A stretch of 64,000 nucleotides of DNA from Nocardioides nitrophenolicus (GTDB lineage Bacteria; Actinomycetota; Actinomycetes; Propionibacteriales; Nocardioidaceae). Shown piece by piece: positions 16,162 to 25,307 of the stretch. Below the pieces are notes generated by a model. That model made no database searches. It worked only from the letters and a program-made list of their open reading frames with translations, and was not told the origin of the DNA. A program made the position numbers and the translations under genes. Location of the stretch: positions 2,976,001-3,040,000 of the forward strand of contig NZ_JAFBBY010000001.1 of assembly GCF_016907515.1 (NCBI RefSeq). Reading direction: 5' to 3'. How positions within the stretch are numbered: the stretch's first letter is position 1; each line of letters begins with the position of its first letter.

Positions 16162-18333
16162 GTGGTGGAGACCTGGCCCGGGACGGCGTACCCGCTCGGG
16201 GCGACGTACGACGGCAATGGCACCAACTTCGCACTGTTCAGCGAGGTGGCCGAGCGGGTGGAGCTGTGCCTGGTCGGGGTGGGCGACGACGGCTCCCGTG
16301 CGGAGACCCGGGTGGAGCTGACCGAGGTCGACGGCTATGTCTGGCACGCCTACCTGCCGGGGGTGCAGCCCGGTCAGCGCTACGGCTACCGGGTGCACGG
16401 GCCGTGGCGGCCCGAGGACGGCCTGCGCTGCAACCCGGCGAAGCTGCTCCTCGACCCGTACGCCAAGGCGACGGTCGGTGACGTCGACTGGGACCAGAGC
16501 CTGTTCGGCTACGACTTCGACGATCCCGAGCGGCGCAACGACGACGACTCGCTGGAGCGGATGATGCTCGGCGTCGTCACCAACCCGTACTTCGACTGGG
16601 AGGGCGACCGGCATCCACGGACGCCGTACGCCGAGACGGTGATCTACGAGGCGCACGTGAAGGGCCTCACCACGACCCATCCCGATGTCCCCGAGGCGAT
16701 GCGTGGGACGTACGCCGGCCTGACCCACCGCTCGGTCGTCGAGCACCTGCGCGGGCTCGGGGTGACCGCCGTCGAGCTGATGCCCGTGCACCAGTTCGTG
16801 CACGACGACGTGCTGCTGCAGCGGGGGCTGCGCAACTACTGGGGCTACAACACGATCGGCTTCTTCGCACCGCACGAGGGCTATGCGTCGGGGAGCACGC
16901 CGGGCGGGCAGGTGCAGGAGTTCAAGGCGATGGTCAAGGAGCTGCACGCCGCGGGGATCGAGGTGATCCTCGACGTGGTCTACAACCACACGGCGGAGGG
17001 CAACCACCTCGGGCCGACGCTCAGCTTCAAGGGCATCGACAACCCGTCGTACTACCGGCTGGTCGACGACGACCGTCAGTACTACATGGACTACACGGGC
17101 ACGGGGAACTCGCTCAACGCCGGCAACCCGCACTCGCTGCAGCTGATCATGGACTCGCTGCGCTACTGGGTGACCGAGATGCACGTCGACGGCTTCCGCT
17201 TCGACCTGGCGTCCGCACTGGCCCGGGAGTTCTACGACGTCGACCGGCTGGCCACCTTCTTCGAGCTGGTGCAGCAGGACCCGGTGGTGAGTCAGGTCAA
17301 GCTGATCGCCGAGCCGTGGGACGTCGGCCCGGGCGGCTACCAGGTGGGCGGCTTCCCGCCGCAGTGGACGGAGTGGAACGGCGCCTATCGCGACACGGTG
17401 CGCGACTTCTGGCGTGGCGAGCCCAACCTGGGCGTGCTGGCGAGCCGGCTCGCGGGCTCGGCCGACCTCTACGAGCACACCGGGCGCCGGCCGGTCGCGA
17501 GCATCAACTTCGTGACCGCGCACGACGGCTTCACGCTGCGCGACCTGGTGTCCTACGAGGGCAAGCACAACGACGCCAACGGCGAGGACGGGCGCGACGG
17601 CGCCGACGACAACCGGTCCTGGAACCACGGCGTCGAGGGCCCGAGCGACGACCCGGGCGTCAACGAGGCGCGGGCCCGCGACCAGCGCAACCTGCTCGCC
17701 ACGCTGCTGCTCAGCCAGGGCGTGCCGATGCTGCTGCACGGCGACGAGCTGGGCCGCACCCAGCAGGGCAACAACAACACCTATGCGCAGGACTCGGCGC
17801 TGAGCTGGGTCGACTGGGAGCACGTCGACCGCCCGCTGTGCGAGTTCGTCACCGAGCTGACCCGGCTGCGCCGGGAGCACCCGTCGCTGCGCCGCCAGCG
17901 CTTCTTCACCGGTACGACGGTGCGCACCGGCGAGGGGGAGCGGCTCAACGACATCGTCTGGCTGCACCCCGAGGGCCGGCCGATGGACGACGGCGACTGG
18001 AACGGCCTGCGGACGGTGGGCATGTACCTCAACGGCGACGGCATCGCCGGCCGCGACCGTCAAGGCCAGCCGATCCGCGACGACCACTTCCTGATCCTGG
18101 TCAACGGCGACGACGAGCGGGCGATCACGCTCCCCGACGAGGAGTACGCCGCCGGGTGGCAGGTGGTCGTCGACACGAGCGGGAGCTGCGACCCGGACGC
18201 CCGGATCGAGGCGGGTGGCGAGCTGACGCTGCCGCGCCGGTGCGTCGTCGTGCTGCGCCAGTGGCACGACCCGGAGCCCGAGACCGATGTCAGCCCGGCG
18301 GCGTCGGTGGCGTCGATGGCGGCCGAGCAGTGA
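16162..18333 (+). CDS. glgX: Glycogen debranching enzyme GlgX
   Basis: Cytosolic GH13 isoamylase-type enzyme that cuts alpha-1,6 branches of glycogen or maltodextrin. Its 723 residues include an N-terminal CBM48-like domain (PLGATYDGNGTNFALFSE), then the four GH13 regions: DVVYNHTAEGN, DGFRFDLASAL with the nucleophile Asp, LIAEPWDV with the acid Glu, and VTAHDGFTLRD. The GTG at 16162 has GAGGGA at 16151-16156; a second GTG follows directly. The stop overlaps the treY start (GTGA). In this operon it supplies linear maltodextrins to TreY, as TreX does in other actinobacteria. Confidence 0.95.
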   Translation: MVETWPGTAYPLGATYDGNGTNFALFSEVAERVELCLVGVGDDGSRAETRVELTEVDGYVWHAYLPGVQPGQRYGYRVHGPWRPEDGLRCNPAKLLLDPYAKATVGDVDWDQSLFGYDFDDPERRNDDDSLERMMLGVVTNPYFDWEGDRHPRTPYAETVIYEAHVKGLTTTHPDVPEAMRGTYAGLTHRSVVEHLRGLGVTAVELMPVHQFVHDDVLLQRGLRNYWGYNTIGFFAPHEGYASGSTPGGQVQEFKAMVKELHAAGIEVILDVVYNHTAEGNHLGPTLSFKGIDNPSYYRLVDDDRQYYMDYTGTGNSLNAGNPHSLQLIMDSLRYWVTEMHVDGFRFDLASALAREFYDVDRLATFFELVQQDPVVSQVKLIAEPWDVGPGGYQVGGFPPQWTEWNGAYRDTVRDFWRGEPNLGVLASRLAGSADLYEHTGRRPVASINFVTAHDGFTLRDLVSYEGKHNDANGEDGRDGADDNRSWNHGVEGPSDDPGVNEARARDQRNLLATLLLSQGVPMLLHGDELGRTQQGNNNTYAQDSALSWVDWEHVDRPLCEFVTELTRLRREHPSLRRQRFFTGTTVRTGEGERLNDIVWLHPEGRPMDDGDWNGLRTVGMYLNGDGIAGRDRQGQPIRDDHFLILVNGDDERAITLPDEEYAAGWQVVVDTSGSCDPDARIEAGGELTLPRRCVVVLRQWHDPEPETDVSPAASVASMAAEQ

Positions 18334-20660
18334 ACCGGGTCCCGGCCAGCACCTACCGCCTGCAGATCCGGGAGTCCTTCGACCTCGACGCCGCCCGCGA
18401 GCTGCTCGGCTATCTCGACGAGCTCGGGGTCGGCTGGGTCTACCTGTCCCCGATCCTCGAGGCGCACCCGGGCAGTGACCACGGGTACGACGTGGTGGAC
18501 CCCACCCGGGTGGACCCGGCCCGCGGCGGCGCCGAGGCGCTGGCCCGGCTCTCCGCCGAGGCGCACCGGCGCGGCATGGGCGTGCTCGTCGACGTCGTAC
18601 CGAACCACGTGGGCGTGGAGAGCCCGGCCACCAACGGCTGGTGGTGGGACGTGCTGAAGCACGGCCGCGACTCGCGGTTCGGCCGCTTCTTCGACGTCGA
18701 CTGGGCAGCCGGCCGCGGCCGGATCCTGCTGCCGGTGCTCGGCGACGACGACCAGCCGGAGCCTGACGGAGCGATCGGCAACCTGCGCGTGGTCGACGGG
18801 ATGCTCGGCTACCACGACCACCGCTTCCCCCTCGCCCCCGGCACGGCCGAGGACACCGACGACCCGCAGGTCGTCCACCAGCGCCAGCACTACCGGCTGG
18901 TGAGCTGGCGCGCCGCCGACGACGAGCTCGACTACCGCCGCTTCTTCGCCGTGAACACGCTGGCCGGCGTACGCGTGGAGGACCGGGACGTCTTCGAGGC
19001 CAGCCACGTCGAGATCGCGCGCTGGTTCCGCGAGCGGCTGGTCGACGGGCTGCGCGTCGACCACCCCGACGGGCTGCGGCACCCGGCGGCCTACCTCGAC
19101 GACCTCGCCGACCTCACCGGCGGCGCCTGGGTGGTGGTGGAGAAGATCCTCGAGCCCGGCGAGGACCTCCCGGCGCGCTGGAACACCGCCGGCACGACGG
19201 GCTACGAGGTGCTGGCCCTCATCGACCGGGTACTCGTCGACCCCGCGGGCGAGGCCGCGCTCGGGGCCCTCGACGACCGGCTGCGCGGCGGCGTGCCGCC
19301 GTGGCCCGAGCTGGTGCGCGCCAACAAGCGACACGTCGCCGACACCATCCTGCACGCGGAGGTGCGTCGGATCGCCCGCGAGATCGCGGTCGAGCTCGAG
19401 GTCGTCCCCGACCGGGCCTGGCGCGAGCCGGTCGAGGAGGTGCTGGTCGAGCTGCTGGCTGCCTTCCCGGTCTACCGCAGCTATCTCCCGGCGGGCCGCG
19501 AGCACCTGCGCCAGGCCGCCGACGCCGTCCGCGCGGACCGACCGGACCTCGGCGCCGCGCTCGACCTGGTGCTGCCGCTGCTGGCGGACCGGGTGCGCGC
19601 GCCCGCGCTCCGCTTCCAGCAGACCAGCGGGATGATCATGGCCAAGGGGGTCGAGGATCGCGCGTTCTACCGCTGGTCCCGGCTCACCTCGCTCAACGAG
19701 GTCGGGGCGGATCCGGCGGAGTTCTCGGTCGCGCCGGGCGACTTCCACGCGGCCATGGCGCGCCGGCAGGCCGTCGCGCCCGAGGCCATGACCACGCTGA
19801 GCACCCACGACACCAAGCGCGGCGAGGACGTCCGGGCCCGGATCGGCGTCCTGGCCGAGGACCCGGCCTGGTGGTCGGACACGCTCGCCGCCCTGCTGGC
19901 CGCGGCGCCCGCCCCGGACGCGGGCTTCGCCCACCTGCTGTGGCAGGCCGCCGTGGGCGCCTGGCCGCTGTCGCGCGAGCGCCTGCACGGGTACGCCGAG
20001 AAGGCGATGCGCGAGGCGGGCGACCGGACGACGTGGACCGCGCCCGACGCGTCGTACGAGAAGGCGGTGCACGCGCTCGTCGACGCGGCGTACGACGACC
20101 CGGCTGTCGTCGCGCTCCTCGACGAGGCGGCCGCGCACCTGGCCGGTCCGGGCTGGAGCAATGCGCTCGCCGCCAAGCTGCTCAGCCTCACCGTGCCCGG
20201 GGTGCCGGACGTCTACCAGGGCAGCGAGCTGTGGGAGCAGAGCCTGGTCGACCCCGACAACCGGCGGGCCGTCGACTTCTCCCTGCGTCGCCGGCTGCTG
20301 GCGGACGCCGGTCCGGTGCGGCCGGACGGGCCGGCCGACGACGGTCGGGCCAAGCTGCACGTCGTACGGACGGCGCTGCGGCTGCGTCGCGACCGGCCCG
20401 ACCTCTTCGCGCGCTACTACCCGGTCGACGCGACGGGCGCGGCCGCCGACCACGTGCTGGCCTTCGACCGCGGCGGCGCGATCGCCGTCGTCACCCGGCT
20501 GCCGCTGGGCCTGGAGCGGGCCGGCGGCTGGCGCGACACCCGGCTGCACCTGCCGCCGGGGGAGTGGCGCGAGCTGCTGACCGACCGCCCGGCCACGGCC
20601 GAGGTGGGCGTCCTGCTGAGCGAGCTGCCGGTCGCCCTCCTCGTCGAGGCGGCCGGATGA
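18330..20660 (+). CDS. treY: Maltooligosyltrehalose synthase TreY
   Basis: Isomerises the reducing-end alpha-1,4 bond of a maltodextrin to an alpha-1,1 bond. 776 residues, normal length. The start [22 protein letters not shown] and the motifs [30 protein letters not shown] and [15 protein letters not shown] identify it clearly. The last of these is specific to TreY. It starts with GTG overlapping the glgX stop and ends overlapping the treZ start (ATGA), giving a fixed production ratio. Acts in the cytosol with TreZ. Confidence 0.97.
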   Translation: MNRVPASTYRLQIRESFDLDAARELLGYLDELGVGWVYLSPILEAHPGSDHGYDVVDPTRVDPARGGAEALARLSAEAHRRGMGVLVDVVPNHVGVESPATNGWWWDVLKHGRDSRFGRFFDVDWAAGRGRILLPVLGDDDQPEPDGAIGNLRVVDGMLGYHDHRFPLAPGTAEDTDDPQVVHQRQHYRLVSWRAADDELDYRRFFAVNTLAGVRVEDRDVFEASHVEIARWFRERLVDGLRVDHPDGLRHPAAYLDDLADLTGGAWVVVEKILEPGEDLPARWNTAGTTGYEVLALIDRVLVDPAGEAALGALDDRLRGGVPPWPELVRANKRHVADTILHAEVRRIAREIAVELEVVPDRAWREPVEEVLVELLAAFPVYRSYLPAGREHLRQAADAVRADRPDLGAALDLVLPLLADRVRAPALRFQQTSGMIMAKGVEDRAFYRWSRLTSLNEVGADPAEFSVAPGDFHAAMARRQAVAPEAMTTLSTHDTKRGEDVRARIGVLAEDPAWWSDTLAALLAAAPAPDAGFAHLLWQAAVGAWPLSRERLHGYAEKAMREAGDRTTWTAPDASYEKAVHALVDAAYDDPAVVALLDEAAAHLAGPGWSNALAAKLLSLTVPGVPDVYQGSELWEQSLVDPDNRRAVDFSLRRRLLADAGPVRPDGPADDGRAKLHVVRTALRLRRDRPDLFARYYPVDATGAAADHVLAFDRGGAIAVVTRLPLGLERAGGWRDTRLHLPPGEWRELLTDRPATAEVGVLLSELPVALLVEAAG

Positions 20661-22411
20661 GCCTCGACGTCTGGGCCCCGCGGGCCGAGCGGGTCCGCCT
20701 CGTCCTCGATGACCAGGTCCGGCCGATGCAGCCGGGCGCGGACGGGTGGTGGACCGCGGATCCGGGACCGGTGCCCGACGGCACCCGCTACGGCTACCTG
20801 CTCGACGACGACGACCGGCCGCTGCCCGACCCGCGCTCGCGTCGCCAGCCGGACGGCGTCCACGATCTCTCCGCGACCTTCGACCCCGGCGCCCACCAGT
20901 GGGGCGACGCCGCCTGGACCGGCCGGCAGCTCGCCGGCGCGACGATCTACGAGCTGCACGTCGGGACCTTCACGCCCGAGGGCACCCTCGACGCCGTCGC
21001 CTCCCGCCTCGACCACCTGGCGAGCCTGGGCGTGGGCTTCGTCGAGCTGATGCCGGTGAACGCCTTCAACGGCGTGCACAACTGGGGCTACGACGGCGTG
21101 CTGTGGTCGGCGGTCCATGAGCCGTACGGCGGGCCGGCGGCATACCAACGACTGGTGGACGCCTGCCACCAGGCGGGGATCGGCGTGATCCAGGACGTCG
21201 TCTACAACCACCTCGGGCCGTCGGGCAACTACCTGCCCCGGTTCGGGCCGTACCTCAAGGACGGCCGCAACACGTGGGGCGACCTGGTCAACCTCGACGG
21301 CGCCGGCTCGGCCGAGGTGCGCCGCTACCTCCTCGACAGCGCGCTGATGTGGCTGAGCGACTTCCACGTCGACGGGCTGCGCCTCGACGCGGTGCACGCG
21401 CTGTCGGACGACTCCGACGTGCACCTGCTGGAACAGCTGGCGATCGAGGTGTCCGCGCTGTCGGCCCACCAGAACCGGCCGCTCACCCTGATCGCCGAGT
21501 CGGACCTCAACGACACCCGGATGGTCACCCCGCGCGAGGGCGGCGGCTACGGCCTCGACGCGCAGTGGAGCGACGACTTCCACCACGCCGTCCACGTGGC
21601 GCTGACCGGCGAGACCAGCGGCTACTACGCGGACTTCGCGCCGCTGGGCGCGCTGGCGAAGGTGCTCGACCGTGGGTTCTTCCACGACGGGACGTGGTCG
21701 AGCTTCCGCGAGCGCGACCACGGGCGGCCCGTCGACACCGAGCACCTGCCCGCGTGGCGGCTCGTCGTGTGTGCCCAGAACCACGACCAGATCGGCAACC
21801 GCGCGCGCGGCGACCGCACCGCCGAGCACCTGGACGACGAGCGGCTGTTGCTGGGCGCCCTGCTGACCCTCGCCGCGCCGTTCACGCCGATGCTCTTCCA
21901 GGGCGAGGAGTGGGCGGCGAGCACGCCCTTCGCCTTCTTCACCTCCCACCCCGAGCCCGAGCTGGCCCGGGCCACGGCCGAGGGGCGCCTCGCCGAGTTC
22001 GAGCGGATGGGCTGGGATCCGGACGAGGTGCTCGACCCGCAGGACCCGGCGACCTTCGAGCGCAGCCGGCTGGACTGGTCCGAGCTCGGGGAGGGCCGCC
22101 ACGCCCGGGTGCTCGCCGGCTACCGGCGCCTCGCGGGGCTGCGACGTGAGCACGCCGCACTGACCGACCCGGCGTTCGGCGTCGCTCGGGTGGACGAGAC
22201 GGAGCGGCGGCTCACCGTGGACCGCGGCGAGCTCGCCGTCCACGTCAATCTCGGCGACCGGGCCTGGGAGGTGTCGGCGGTCGAGGTGCTGTTCAGCACG
22301 ACCGACCGGGTCGCGCTCGGCGCGTGCTCCCGGCCGGTCGTCGTGCTGCCGGGGAACGGGGTCCTGGTCAGGACTGCCCGTCCTGCGCCGGGTCGGCCCG
22401 GCGGGGCCTAG
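20657..22411 (+). CDS. treZ: Maltooligosyltrehalose trehalohydrolase TreZ
   Basis: Cleaves the trehalose unit from the TreY product, releasing free trehalose. 584 residues. A short CBM48-like N-domain ([18 protein letters not shown]) precedes a GH13 barrel with [33 protein letters not shown] and [12 protein letters not shown]. The phrase QNHDQIGNR and LFQGEEW are TreZ signatures. It ends the glgX-treY-treZ operon, and an exported-protein gene converges on it 12 bases away. No terminator hairpin is obvious in that short gap. Confidence 0.97.
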   Translation: MSLDVWAPRAERVRLVLDDQVRPMQPGADGWWTADPGPVPDGTRYGYLLDDDDRPLPDPRSRRQPDGVHDLSATFDPGAHQWGDAAWTGRQLAGATIYELHVGTFTPEGTLDAVASRLDHLASLGVGFVELMPVNAFNGVHNWGYDGVLWSAVHEPYGGPAAYQRLVDACHQAGIGVIQDVVYNHLGPSGNYLPRFGPYLKDGRNTWGDLVNLDGAGSAEVRRYLLDSALMWLSDFHVDGLRLDAVHALSDDSDVHLLEQLAIEVSALSAHQNRPLTLIAESDLNDTRMVTPREGGGYGLDAQWSDDFHHAVHVALTGETSGYYADFAPLGALAKVLDRGFFHDGTWSSFRERDHGRPVDTEHLPAWRLVVCAQNHDQIGNRARGDRTAEHLDDERLLLGALLTLAAPFTPMLFQGEEWAASTPFAFFTSHPEPELARATAEGRLAEFERMGWDPDEVLDPQDPATFERSRLDWSELGEGRHARVLAGYRRLAGLRREHAALTDPAFGVARVDETERRLTVDRGELAVHVNLGDRAWEVSAVEVLFSTTDRVALGACSRPVVVLPGNGVLVRTARPAPGRPGGA

Positions 22412-22423
22412 CCCGGCATCCGG

Positions 22424-23047
22424 CTACTCGTCGGCGAGGGTGTCGGCCGACGGGACCGGTGCGCTGCGGGAGGCGGTGTCCGCCGTCGTGGAGGCGAGCA
22501 CCTGGAAGCCGCCGGCGGTGCCGGGGGCGCAGACGGCGAAGGCGGCCTGGATCGCGCGGAAGCCGGACGGCGGGGTGGTGCCGGGCACCTGGCGGGCCGA
22601 GACGGTCCAGCCGTCGATGACGTCGTCGTCGTTGCTGTCGTTGGGCAGGGAGTACTCGGTGACGACCCCGCCCAGGGTGTCGCGGCGCTCCTGGGCGGTC
22701 TCGTTGAGGTAGTAGGTGTCGAAGCCGCCGCCCACGGGGACGGTGCCGGCCGGGCAGATCACCACCGAGTAGCTGCCGGCGGTGTCGGCCCAGCGCCAGC
22801 GGTCCTGGATCGTCCGGGTGATCGCGATGGCGTCCTTGCCCGCCGGGCCGGCGGGTCCGGGGTGCTTCTTGGCGTAGGCGGCGATCAGCTTCTTGACCGC
22901 CTTCTTCTGCTGCTTGCTCAGCGGGCCGGCGGCAGCCGAGCCCTGCTCGCTGCTGGCGGCGACGTTGGTCAACCCGACGACGCCGGCCGAGGCGACGAGC
23001 ACCGTGGCCGCCGTGACCGCCAGCCTGGCTCCGATAGCGCGACTCAT
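22424..23047 (-). CDS. Secreted protein with short collagen-like segment, unknown function
   Basis: 207 residues. A signal peptide (LAVTAATVLVASAGVVGLT) is followed by a lysine-rich helix (KQQKKAVKKLIAAYAKKH), a short GPAGPAGKD collagen-like turn, and a C-terminal domain of about 130 residues with two cysteines (VICPAGTVPVGGGF and FAVCAPGTAGGF) that may be bridged. The phrase CPAGTVPVGGG recurs in actinobacterial exported proteins with KQ-rich stems, but no activity is known to me. The start has GGAGGG upstream and TAGGCT as a possible -10 box (about 23100, minus strand). Confidence 0.8.
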   Translation of the reverse strand: MSRAIGARLAVTAATVLVASAGVVGLTNVAASSEQGSAAAGPLSKQQKKAVKKLIAAYAKKHPGPAGPAGKDAIAITRTIQDRWRWADTAGSYSVVICPAGTVPVGGGFDTYYLNETAQERRDTLGGVVTEYSLPNDSNDDDVIDGWTVSARQVPGTTPPSGFRAIQAAFAVCAPGTAGGFQVLASTTADTASRSAPVPSADTLADE

Positions 23048-23318
23048 CTTCTACCCTCCATCTCCCGACGGCGCCGGCCGCACGTCGTGGGCCGGGAGCC
23101 TAGGCAGCGGACCTGGCGGGCGCAATCGACAGTCTGCGCACGGGCCGGCGGCTGCCGCAGACAGCCCGGAAGCCCGCGGCCTACGCTCGCTGCGGACATA
23201 CGGTCCCAGCGCACCGGGTGCCCCGGCTGGTCGCTGACAGGGCGTGGACACGTCGGCGATCTTCAGCGCGAGGACCGTATGGGTTGCCTTCAATCCAAGG
23301 GGGGAGCGAGGCAGCGTT

Positions 23319-23366
23319 CCCGAGGTCTGGGTGCAGTCCCCACATCGCGTGCGCCCAGGCCTCGGG
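23319..23366. repeat. Inverted repeat, 13-bp arms with one mismatch
   Basis: CCCGAGGTCTGGG (23319-23331) pairs with CCCAGGCCTCGGG (23354-23366), giving one G-U in RNA and a 22-base loop. No gene end is close, so its role as a terminator is doubtful. Confidence 0.5.
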
Positions 23367-23455
23367 GATCCCGCCCGACCCGGTCCTTCACACTCGTCGC
23401 GGGCCCGTTTGAAGGCCCGGCTCCTAGCGTCTCGCCTGCCTCGCGGCCACGATCC

Positions 23456-23503
23456 CCACGGGTACGGCGACGATCATCCCCCCGAGACTCGCCGTACCCG
23501 TGG
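23456..23503. repeat. Perfect inverted repeat upstream of the DNA methyltransferase
   Basis: CCACGGGTACGGCGA at 23456-23470 is the exact reverse complement of 23489-23503, with an 18-base loop. It lies about 30-80 bases upstream of the methyltransferase -10 box and could be an operator or an insulating hairpin. Confidence 0.6.
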
Positions 23504-23545
23504 TCCGCGCACGACCCGTGGCTCCCGGCGAAGTAGCCTCGGACC

Positions 23546-24595
23546 GTGCTCAAGTACCTGGGTTCCAAGCGAACCCTGGTCCCCGTGCTCGGCGACATCG
23601 CCGAGGCGGTCGAGGCGCGGACGGCGGTCGACCTGTTCACCGGCACGACCCGGGTCGCGCAGGAGTTCAAGCGGCGGGGCCTGGTGGTGACCGCGACCGA
23701 CCTGGCGACCTACAGCCAGGTGCTCAGCGACTGCTATGTCGCGACCGACGCGCGCGAGGTCGACCTGCAGGAGCTCGACAACGAGCTGAAGCGGCTGGCG
23801 GCGCTGCCCGGGGTGGCGGGCTACTTCACCGAGACCTTCTGCGTGCGGGCCCGCTTCTTCCAGCCCAAGAACGGCGCCCGGGTGGACGCGATCCGCGACG
23901 CTCTCGAGGCCGACCACCGGGGCTCGCCGCTGTACCCGATCCTGCTGACCAGCCTGATGCAGGCCGCGGACCGGGTGGACTCGACGACGGGCGTGCAGAT
24001 GGCCTACCTCAAGCAGTGGGCGCCACGCTCCCACAACGACCTCGACCTGCGCCGGCCCGCCCTGCTCCCCGGCCCGGGTACGACGGTCGGGGGCGACGCG
24101 ATGCGGACCGTGGACGAGCTCCCGGCGGTCGACCTGATGTACCTCGACCCGCCGTACAACCAGCACCGGTACTTCACGAACTACCACATCTGGGAGACCC
24201 TGGTCCGCTGGGACGCACCCGAGCACTACGGGGTGGCGTGCAAGCGGATCGACAGCCGCGACCCGGCGACGAAGAGCGTGTTCAACGCGCAGCGGGAGAT
24301 GCCCGCGGCACTCGACGACCTGGTCCGGCGGGCCCGGGCCGAGGTGCTCGTCGTGTCCTACAACGACGAGTCGTGGATCACCGCGGAGCAGATGATGGAG
24401 TCGCTGCGGGGCGCCGGGCACGAGGACGTCCGGATGCTGGCGTTCGACCGCAAGCGCTATGTCGGCGCCCAGATCGGCATCCACAGCCCGTCGGGGCAGA
24501 AGGTCGGGAAGCCGGCCCGGCTGCGCAATGTGGAGTACGTCTTCGTCGCCGGACCCACGGCGAAGGTCGAGGCAGCCATCCACGCGGCGCGATAA
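23546..24595 (+). CDS. DNA adenine methyltransferase, D12/Dam class (DPPY)
   Basis: 349 residues. The order of motifs is that of alpha-class N6-adenine methyltransferases: LGSKRTL at 5-11 (motif X), VDLFTGTTRVAQEF at 28-41 (motif I, S-adenosylmethionine pocket) and catalytic DPPY at 201-204 in YLDPPYNQHRY. The target-recognition region lies between about 70 and 185. No restriction endonuclease or phage gene is adjacent, so it is an orphan enzyme, perhaps of phage descent or with an epigenetic role. The GTG start follows TAGCCT by 6 bases, so it is probably leaderless. It overlaps the following lipoprotein start by one base (TAATG). Confidence 0.88.
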   Translation: MLKYLGSKRTLVPVLGDIAEAVEARTAVDLFTGTTRVAQEFKRRGLVVTATDLATYSQVLSDCYVATDAREVDLQELDNELKRLAALPGVAGYFTETFCVRARFFQPKNGARVDAIRDALEADHRGSPLYPILLTSLMQAADRVDSTTGVQMAYLKQWAPRSHNDLDLRRPALLPGPGTTVGGDAMRTVDELPAVDLMYLDPPYNQHRYFTNYHIWETLVRWDAPEHYGVACKRIDSRDPATKSVFNAQREMPAALDDLVRRARAEVLVVSYNDESWITAEQMMESLRGAGHEDVRMLAFDRKRYVGAQIGIHSPSGQKVGKPARLRNVEYVFVAGPTAKVEAAIHAAR

Positions 24596-25176
24596 TGCGC
24601 TCCATGCTCTCCCCCCGCCGGTCCGTCGTGGTCGCGACGGCTGCTCTCCTGCTCGCGTCCGGCTGCTCCTCCGGCGGCGACGGCGACGACCCCACCGGCG
24701 CCGGGACGTCGAGCGCGCCGAGCCCGCCGCCGCGGACCGCTCCCGCGCCGCCGGTCGACCCGGAGGTGGTCGCCAGCCCGCAGGGGCGGGCGATCGAGGA
24801 GTGGGCGGCGGCGTACGCGCGGGCGATCAACGAGGGCGACCGGACCTTCGGTGCGGCCGCCGACCCGGCCGCGCCGGCGCTGCGGGAGTGGATGGAGCGG
24901 CACGCGGTGCCCGAGTGGGGCCGCTACCTCCCCGGTCCGCTGCCGGTCGCGCCGCTGGGGATGCGCCCCGACGGCGACAGCGCCCGCGAGGTGCAGGCCT
25001 GCGTGCTGGTGTCGGGGTGGTCCCAGGAGTCGCGGTCGGTACGCCGGACCAGGTCCCGCGACGTCGTGGGCATGACCTTCCGGGTGGTGTCGGCGACCGG
25101 AGGCTGGCGGGTCGAGCGGATCACCAGCGCCGAGGTGGACTGCCGGGGCGTCGTACCGCCGACCCGGACCTGGTGA
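24595..25176 (+). CDS. Lipoprotein, unknown function
   Basis: 193 residues. The leader ATAALLLASGCSS ends in a lipobox with Cys24, so the mature protein is lipid-anchored outside the membrane. A Gly/Ser/Pro/Thr-rich linker (to about residue 55) precedes a compact domain of about 135 residues (AIEEWAAAYARAINEGDRTF ... GMTFRVVSATGGWRVERI) of NTF2-like appearance, as in many actinobacterial lipoproteins. Coupled start-to-stop to the DNA methyltransferase, an odd pairing with no obvious functional link. Confidence 0.8.
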   Translation: MRSMLSPRRSVVVATAALLLASGCSSGGDGDDPTGAGTSSAPSPPPRTAPAPPVDPEVVASPQGRAIEEWAAAYARAINEGDRTFGAAADPAAPALREWMERHAVPEWGRYLPGPLPVAPLGMRPDGDSAREVQACVLVSGWSQESRSVRRTRSRDVVGMTFRVVSATGGWRVERITSAEVDCRGVVPPTRTW

Positions 25177-25223
25177 CGCCCGCGGTCTTGAGGACCGTTC
25201 GGCACAATTCCGCGGATTCCCGG

Positions 25224-25251
25224 ACAGGGGCGTGCGCCGCTGGTTAGCCTC
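25224..25251 (+). promoter_or_regulatory. Possible promoter of the large repeat protein
   Basis: GACAGG (about 25224-25229) and TAGCCT (about 25246-25251) are about 16 bases apart. The ATG at 25308 has GGGGAG upstream, so this transcript would have a normal leader of about 50 bases. Confidence 0.35.
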
Positions 25252-25307
25252 CGGCGAGCAGCCGCACGTCTGCGGGACGGGCGGCGCCACGACTATGGGG
25301 AGTCGAC

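Larger units (their letters stand above)
23048..23545. other. 498-base divergent intergenic region
   Basis: It lies between two divergent genes and contains the leftward promoter near 23100, the inverted repeats at 23319-23366 and 23456-23503, and the -10 box TAGCCT at 23534-23539, 6 bases before the methyltransferase GTG. Open frames across it have no recognisable protein character and seem to be high-GC chance frames. Confidence 0.6.

Noticed and set aside
23051..23293. Possible small minus-strand gene upstream of the exported protein
   Set aside because: No ribosome site and a Pro/Arg/Gly-rich translation without domain character; it sits in a promoter region.
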